Below are positions 7,422 to 11,608 of a DNA stretch of 11,608 bases, piece by piece. The stretch covers positions 1 through 11,608 of the forward strand of contig NZ_RQGG01000025.1 in the NCBI RefSeq assembly GCF_004769665.1, read 5' to 3'. The position numbers and the translations under genes are program-made. Under the pieces are notes generated by a model, which saw only the letters and a program-made list of their open reading frames with translations, ran no database searches and was not told the DNA's origin. How positions within the stretch are numbered: position 1 is the first letter of the stretch; every line of letters begins with the position of its first letter. The DNA comes from Leptospira kemamanensis (GTDB lineage: Bacteria > Spirochaetota > Leptospiria > Leptospirales > Leptospiraceae).

Positions 7422-10400
7422 TCTTCAATCATAGCGGTTGTGTAAAGTTTGTAACCAATCCAATACCGATCATCAATAGAATGTAGTTTTGCGGCATTTT
7501 TACCTTCTAACAACCGTATATGAAGTGGCTTTTCGAGTTCTTCTTGGCTCAAAAACTTTCGCATAAAAAACAAATTATGAACGCCCACTTGCGTACCGGA
7601 ATGCAAAACAAATAATCCTTTTTTGGCTTTGGATAAATAATATGCGATTCCACTAAAATCATTCGTGTATTGCAACGATGGTCCAATATTCTGATTTGCA
7701 TACACAACAGCTGTCGCATTCCCTTTTGGTTTTATATTATATAAGGCAGTTCCATCCAAACAGAGGTATGTAGAATGACACCAACCTAGTTCTGAAAAAT
7801 CTACAATATATGGTGACGAAGTGTCCTTATTTCCATTTGTTTCCCAAACAACAAGTCCGGCACTGATTTCATTTTCCAAGGAAGTTCGGTAACCAATCGT
7901 AGACACACTAGGTTTTTTCGGAGAAATCTCTTTCAATTTAAGAGGTTCGTTCATCAAAAAATCGGAAATAGAGGAAACTGAATAATATTCTGTCTCGGGA
8001 ATCGACAAAGGAACTACAGAATGAATGCCCGAAGCAAACAGATAATGCCTATTCTTCTGATTCAGTCGTAAGTTGGTGCGGTATTTGTCAGCCAATGATT
8101 CTCTTAAGATTACTTCTTGGCTACCAGCTTCCGAGGAGCGGAAATAACGAACCAATTCTCGATAAATGGATTTATTGTCTGGGAAAAGTTCGCGACCGAG
8201 GGACTTACCTGATGCAAAACTCAGTAAATATGTTTTTTTACCTAAATCAAAAATACCATGAAACTCTTGTTTACCGGTCATCTTTTTTTTAAGTTTCTCT
8301 GCATACACTTCAAATGTAGGTATTTCTTTCACATACAGAACTTCGTTTGAAAATCTTTCAGAAGTATACCGGAAGATCTCCCGCGCGACAGCTATATCAA
8401 AAAAACTTTCAGAACTATTTTTATCCAAACACAGTTGTAAGAGATAATGAAATAAAAACTCATATTCCTTTTTCAATTCTGGACTTAAGAATTCATTTTT
8501 ATTCTTACGATTCAATTCATTTAAAATCGCAATGTATTCTTCTGGTTTTTTGTTTTTAGATAACTCATATACCTTTTGAAATGGATTTGGAGTGACTAAA
8601 GAATTGCCAACTTGGTTTTTTAGATAATCACGTTTCCATTTGAAGTCATTCCACTTTTCGGTCCAATACGAATTCCCTTCCCCTAAGTTAACAGTTTGTT
8701 TCTGCATTTTAGTGATGATTTGCTCTGCCAAATCCCAATCACCACGTAAATATAAAGCTTTTGCTAACTCGAGTTGAAAAAATAAAGCTCTGTATCCTCT
8801 GCCCTCTTCTTCTTCCATTTGCAGCAACAACTCAAACAAAGAATTCACTTCTTGGTTTTTTTGAAATGGTATCGAATTCAATAATAAATGGAAAAACAAA
8901 CTTCGATTCAAATGGGATAACTTTGTCAGAACTGATTGACCATTTGTTAAATATTCTGGTGTCAAAGTTAATACCTCGGTATACCCAGTTTGCAACAAAT
9001 CCTTCCAAGAGGTATATAATCTCAATCGATATGAATCGTAAATAGAATCGGAATAACCGAATTTCGTAAAATCCCGCGAGAGGATTTTTTCATCAAAAGG
9101 TTTCCAATCTTTTTTAAAACCATAATTGTAAGCGGATGTTGAATTAAGTGGAGTTAGATAAATGTTCTTATCACCAAACACAAATGCTTTATGGAAATAT
9201 ATTTCCATAATTCTGTTTTTGACTACATTCTTTTCTTTTGCTGTTTTTGCCAATTGTGAGAGTTTTTTTGTCTCTTGGTCTGCTTCATAAAACATATAAT
9301 TTTGAATGTATAAACTTCCCAAACGATACGCCTGCAAAAAAGGATCTTCTTCTTTTTCAATTTGTGCACGGGAAAGATCTTTTGTTTTGAACTCATTCAA
9401 TTTTCCAGATCTAAGTTGGGAATAGAATGCAAGTGCTCCTAAATAAGTATCACGTTCGGCTCCAATAAAATCTTTCGAATCATACGAACAATCCTCCATT
9501 TCCTTAGAAGAAAAACAAGACACTAGATATTCATATCGAATTTGATTTTGAAAGGGTGAGTTTGCATATTTTTTCCATAAAGGACGGAAAATTGACTTTT
9601 TAGAAACTGATGGAAAAATCTCAGAACGTAACTTAGCAAGTTTTAATTCCAAAGCGGGTAGTTTTTTATTCTCATCATCTAACAAAGTAGAGGCCGTATA
9701 ATAATTTTCATATGCTTCGCTCGTTTCTTTTGCTTTTTCGTTTTGAAATCCCAAATCCATAAACTGAATTGCACTTTGTGTTAAGTTCTCATTCGAAATT
9801 TGATAAGGTTTCCAATTACCGATGATAAATGAATTTTGTTTTTTAGCAAAATCTTCAAGTTTAGAAGGATTTAATTCTTTTTCTTCAACTAAATCAATGG
9901 GTACAATATTTTGAATTCGTTTCGAACGTAATACTTCGTAGATATATCCCAATCGATCCCAATTTTGTTTTGAAATAAAGTTATCTCTACTAAAACCAAC
10001 AAGCGAAATTTCAGATCCACTTCCTTGGAACATTTCCCTTAAAGGTAATACTTGCGTAAGATCATCACCAAACAAACTTGTTTGCCTATCCAAAGGTTGT
10101 TTTGAAACCAGATAGTCAGTATTTGAGAGAAGAATACCCAAATTTCCTTCATTTACGCTACGAATATGAGAGTCTTGGAAACTTTTTTTATCACCACCGA
10201 AGACAGTCACCCATTTCAATCGCCTCTCATTTCGTTCTTCAAAGAGTTCTGTATGGTTTCGATCAAAGATAATGGATGGGTGTTTTCCTTGTTGTTTGGA
10301 TAATGATACAATTTGGTTTAATTGTTTTCCATCGATTCCTTTCCCGAGGATTTGCATTTGAGGGAATTCAAATCCTAAGTTTGGTAAACAAGAATTTAAA

Positions 10401-11608
10401 TCGGAATCATTTTGACATAAGACATGGAACTGTTTTCCGTCTTTGAAATAAAAACGATGAATCACATTTCCAACTTGATAATACCCATTCCATTCAGGGA
10501 AAAATCGATCACTGGTTGTACGTTTTGGATCTAAAAAGTATTTTCTTTCAGGAGAAATTGTGACTAACTTTTCTAAAAGTTTTGTTAGACGACCTGCTTC
10601 CATCGACTCTTGTTTGATTTGAGAAACAACAGATTCTCTTCTAATTGTTTTTTCAATGGTCTGAGTTGCGATTCGTTTATATTGATGATACCATTTTCGA
10701 ATGTCTTGGTAGTTGACATTGAGTTTCGAATCCTCAAATTCAAATTGCGCTGAAATTAAATCACGAAATAATTCCAAACTACGAAAGTTTTCCCAAAGAT
10801 TCACAACAGGAACCAAATTCGATTTTTGTAACTGTGCCTTTGAATAAATTTCTAAAAAACCAACCAATCTATGTTTTGGTGTAAACATCCGAACTGGCAA
10901 ATTGGATTGATATGTTTGGTAAGCTTCATTTAAGTAAGGTTCATACTTTCCAGGAGAAGTAGACACTTCCAATTCCCATTTCGCACGAATGGCATTCGAC
11001 CAAAACTTTTCCTCATCTAAACGAAATTCATAAGCAAGTTCCGAAGTTTCCTTCCATTTTTTTTCTGCCATTGGCTCATCACCTAGCATCATATATATGG
11101 AATATAAATTGAGTAAAACGCGAACCCTTGTTTGTCTAGAAATTGGATCACCGACTAAACCAATCAATTTAGGATCAACGAGACCGGGATTTTCTAAATG
11201 GTTGATGGATTCGGATAATACAGAATAAAACTCTTTATTTTCAATACGATTCTGCAATGCCAAATAATACAATCCAGTTCCATAATAAAGATCAAATTTT
11301 GGATTGGCGATTCTGAAATTCAAAAAACAAAAATCATGCTCTAACTTACAAATTTTTAATTCTCTTTCTTTCCATAACAGTATATCTGAAAAAAATTCAG
11401 TTAATGTTTTCTTTTTTGTTTCATGATCTACTTCAGACGATTCCTGCATAGTAAAAACAGAATGGCTATAATTATGGAACAGTTTATCCAAATCCTTATT
11501 AGGTGCGGATTTCAAAAGGACATCCACAAGCTGCTGGTAACGTTGATTTGCATCTCTTGGCAGTTCACTTTTTTGAAAAATTTGTGCTTCTACTTGTCTA
11601 GACTTAGC
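7418..11608 (-). CDS. Large helical-repeat (TPR-like) protein with degenerate C-terminal CHAT-like domain (5' end outside window)
   Basis: This very large protein has at least 1396 codons. The first in-window candidate start is GTG 11527, but the frame stays open for 27 more codons to the right edge, so the real start is outside. Numbering from GTG 11527, residues about 35-300 are helical with TPR-like pairs (for example LLNLYSIYMMLGDEPMAEKK at 138-157). Residues about 349-578 are mixed alpha/beta. Residues about 580-1060 are helical repeats again (LELAKALYLRGDWDLAEQII at 919-938). Residues about 1085-1365 resemble a CHAT domain: a beta-rich entry (FDLGKKTYLLSFASG), an HYLFASGIHSVVPLSIPE segment, and an end segment HNLFFMRKFL...YWIGYKLYT. 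The His and Cys expected of a CHAT protease are not where I would place them (IVDFSELG and VVYANQNIG instead), so it may be inactive. No membrane segment or signal is visible in the part shown. Function unknown; I do not recognise a named gene. Confidence 0.85.
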   Translation of the reverse strand, partial: AKSRQVEAQIFQKSELPRDANQRYQQLVDVLLKSAPNKDLDKLFHNYSHSVFTMQESSEVDHETKKKTLTEFFSDILLWKERELKICKLEHDFCFLNFRIANPKFDLYYGTGLYYLALQNRIENKEFYSVLSESINHLENPGLVDPKLIGLVGDPISRQTRVRVLLNLYSIYMMLGDEPMAEKKWKETSELAYEFRLDEEKFWSNAIRAKWELEVSTSPGKYEPYLNEAYQTYQSNLPVRMFTPKHRLVGFLEIYSKAQLQKSNLVPVVNLWENFRSLELFRDLISAQFEFEDSKLNVNYQDIRKWYHQYKRIATQTIEKTIRRESVVSQIKQESMEAGRLTKLLEKLVTISPERKYFLDPKRTTSDRFFPEWNGYYQVGNVIHRFYFKDGKQFHVLCQNDSDLNSCLPNLGFEFPQMQILGKGIDGKQLNQIVSLSKQQGKHPSIIFDRNHTELFEERNERRLKWVTVFGGDKKSFQDSHIRSVNEGNLGILLSNTDYLVSKQPLDRQTSLFGDDLTQVLPLREMFQGSGSEISLVGFSRDNFISKQNWDRLGYIYEVLRSKRIQNIVPIDLVEEKELNPSKLEDFAKKQNSFIIGNWKPYQISNENLTQSAIQFMDLGFQNEKAKETSEAYENYYTASTLLDDENKKLPALELKLAKLRSEIFPSVSKKSIFRPLWKKYANSPFQNQIRYEYLVSCFSSKEMEDCSYDSKDFIGAERDTYLGALAFYSQLRSGKLNEFKTKDLSRAQIEKEEDPFLQAYRLGSLYIQNYMFYEADQETKKLSQLAKTAKEKNVVKNRIMEIYFHKAFVFGDKNIYLTPLNSTSAYNYGFKKDWKPFDEKILSRDFTKFGYSDSIYDSYRLRLYTSWKDLLQTGYTEVLTLTPEYLTNGQSVLTKLSHLNRSLFFHLLLNSIPFQKNQEVNSLFELLLQMEEEEGRGYRALFFQLELAKALYLRGDWDLAEQIITKMQKQTVNLGEGNSYWTEKWNDFKWKRDYLKNQVGNSLVTPNPFQKVYELSKNKKPEEYIAILNELNRKNKNEFLSPELKKEYEFLFHYLLQLCLDKNSSESFFDIAVAREIFRYTSERFSNEVLYVKEIPTFEVYAEKLKKKMTGKQEFHGIFDLGKKTYLLSFASGKSLGRELFPDNKSIYRELVRYFRSSEAGSQEVILRESLADKYRTNLRLNQKNRHYLFASGIHSVVPLSIPETEYYSVSSISDFLMNEPLKLKEISPKKPSVSTIGYRTSLENEISAGLVVWETNGNKDTSSPYIVDFSELGWCHSTYLCLDGTALYNIKPKGNATAVVYANQNIGPSLQYTNDFSGIAYYLSKAKKGLFVLHSGTQVGVHNLFFMRKFLSQEELEKPLHIRLLEGKNAAKLHSIDDRYWIGYKLYTTAMIED
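9189..9210. repeat. 22-bp perfect palindrome inside the CHAT-like gene
   Basis: Arm TTATGGAAATA is followed directly by its exact reverse complement, with no spacer, giving 22 bp of perfect dyad symmetry. It falls within codons for residues about 772-780 (MEIYFHKAF) of the large protein. The symmetry breaks at 9188/9211. It could be an operator-like protein-binding site or a chance event of codon use; nothing beside it suggests a promoter. Confidence 0.6.

Noticed and set aside
7418..11608. Active TPR-CHAT protease of a CRISPR-guided or gasdermin defence system.
   Set aside because: No CRISPR array, Cas or gasdermin-like gene is present in the window, and the CHAT-like domain seems to lack its dyad.

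Overview
The window looks like a stretch of a low-GC Gram-negative chromosome, most likely a Leptospira-type spirochaete. The grounds are the A/T-rich codon use, a short-signal lipoprotein, an envelope HtrA protease, and large tetratricopeptide-like and multi-sensor kinase proteins. I could not test this by database search, so the genus is an inference. Coding density is close to total. Apart from one 57-bp divergent spacer, every junction is an overlap, a zero or a one-base gap. There is no stretch of 300 bases without a gene, and I see no RNA gene, CRISPR array, insertion sequence or clear rho-independent terminator.

Layout, left to right. (1) A plus-strand sensor histidine kinase is cut by the left edge: its reading frame is open back to base 3, so its true start is outside. 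(2) A minus-strand operon, read right to left from about 6332, encodes a membrane-anchored HtrA/DegP-type serine protease, a PLP-dependent class I/II aminotransferase, glutamate racemase (murI) and AIR synthetase (purM). The spacings are 1 nt, 0 nt and an 8-nt overlap. purM overlaps the kinase tail to tail by 11 bp. (3) Divergent from the operon, a plus-strand gene encodes a putative zinc aminopeptidase lipoprotein of the COG4324 type. (4) Converging on it, with stop codons sharing one CTAG, is a very large minus-strand gene (at least 1396 codons) that runs off the right edge. It encodes a helical-repeat protein with a C-terminal CHAT-like domain that seems to lack the His/Cys dyad, and a possible second CHAT-like module in the middle.

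How they fit together. The operon mixes envelope quality control (HtrA), amino-acid metabolism (aminotransferase), peptidoglycan precursor supply (MurI makes D-glutamate) and purine synthesis (PurM). The divergent aminopeptidase lipoprotein would act in the same envelope compartment as HtrA. The most unusual items are the large protein with seemingly inactive CHAT-like domains, a 22-bp perfect palindrome inside its gene, the roughly 90-residue insertion inside the kinase dimerisation domain, and the distinctly higher GC of the htrA-like gene. I did not find a convincing wholly new multi-gene system. The CHAT-like protein is the best candidate for something undescribed.
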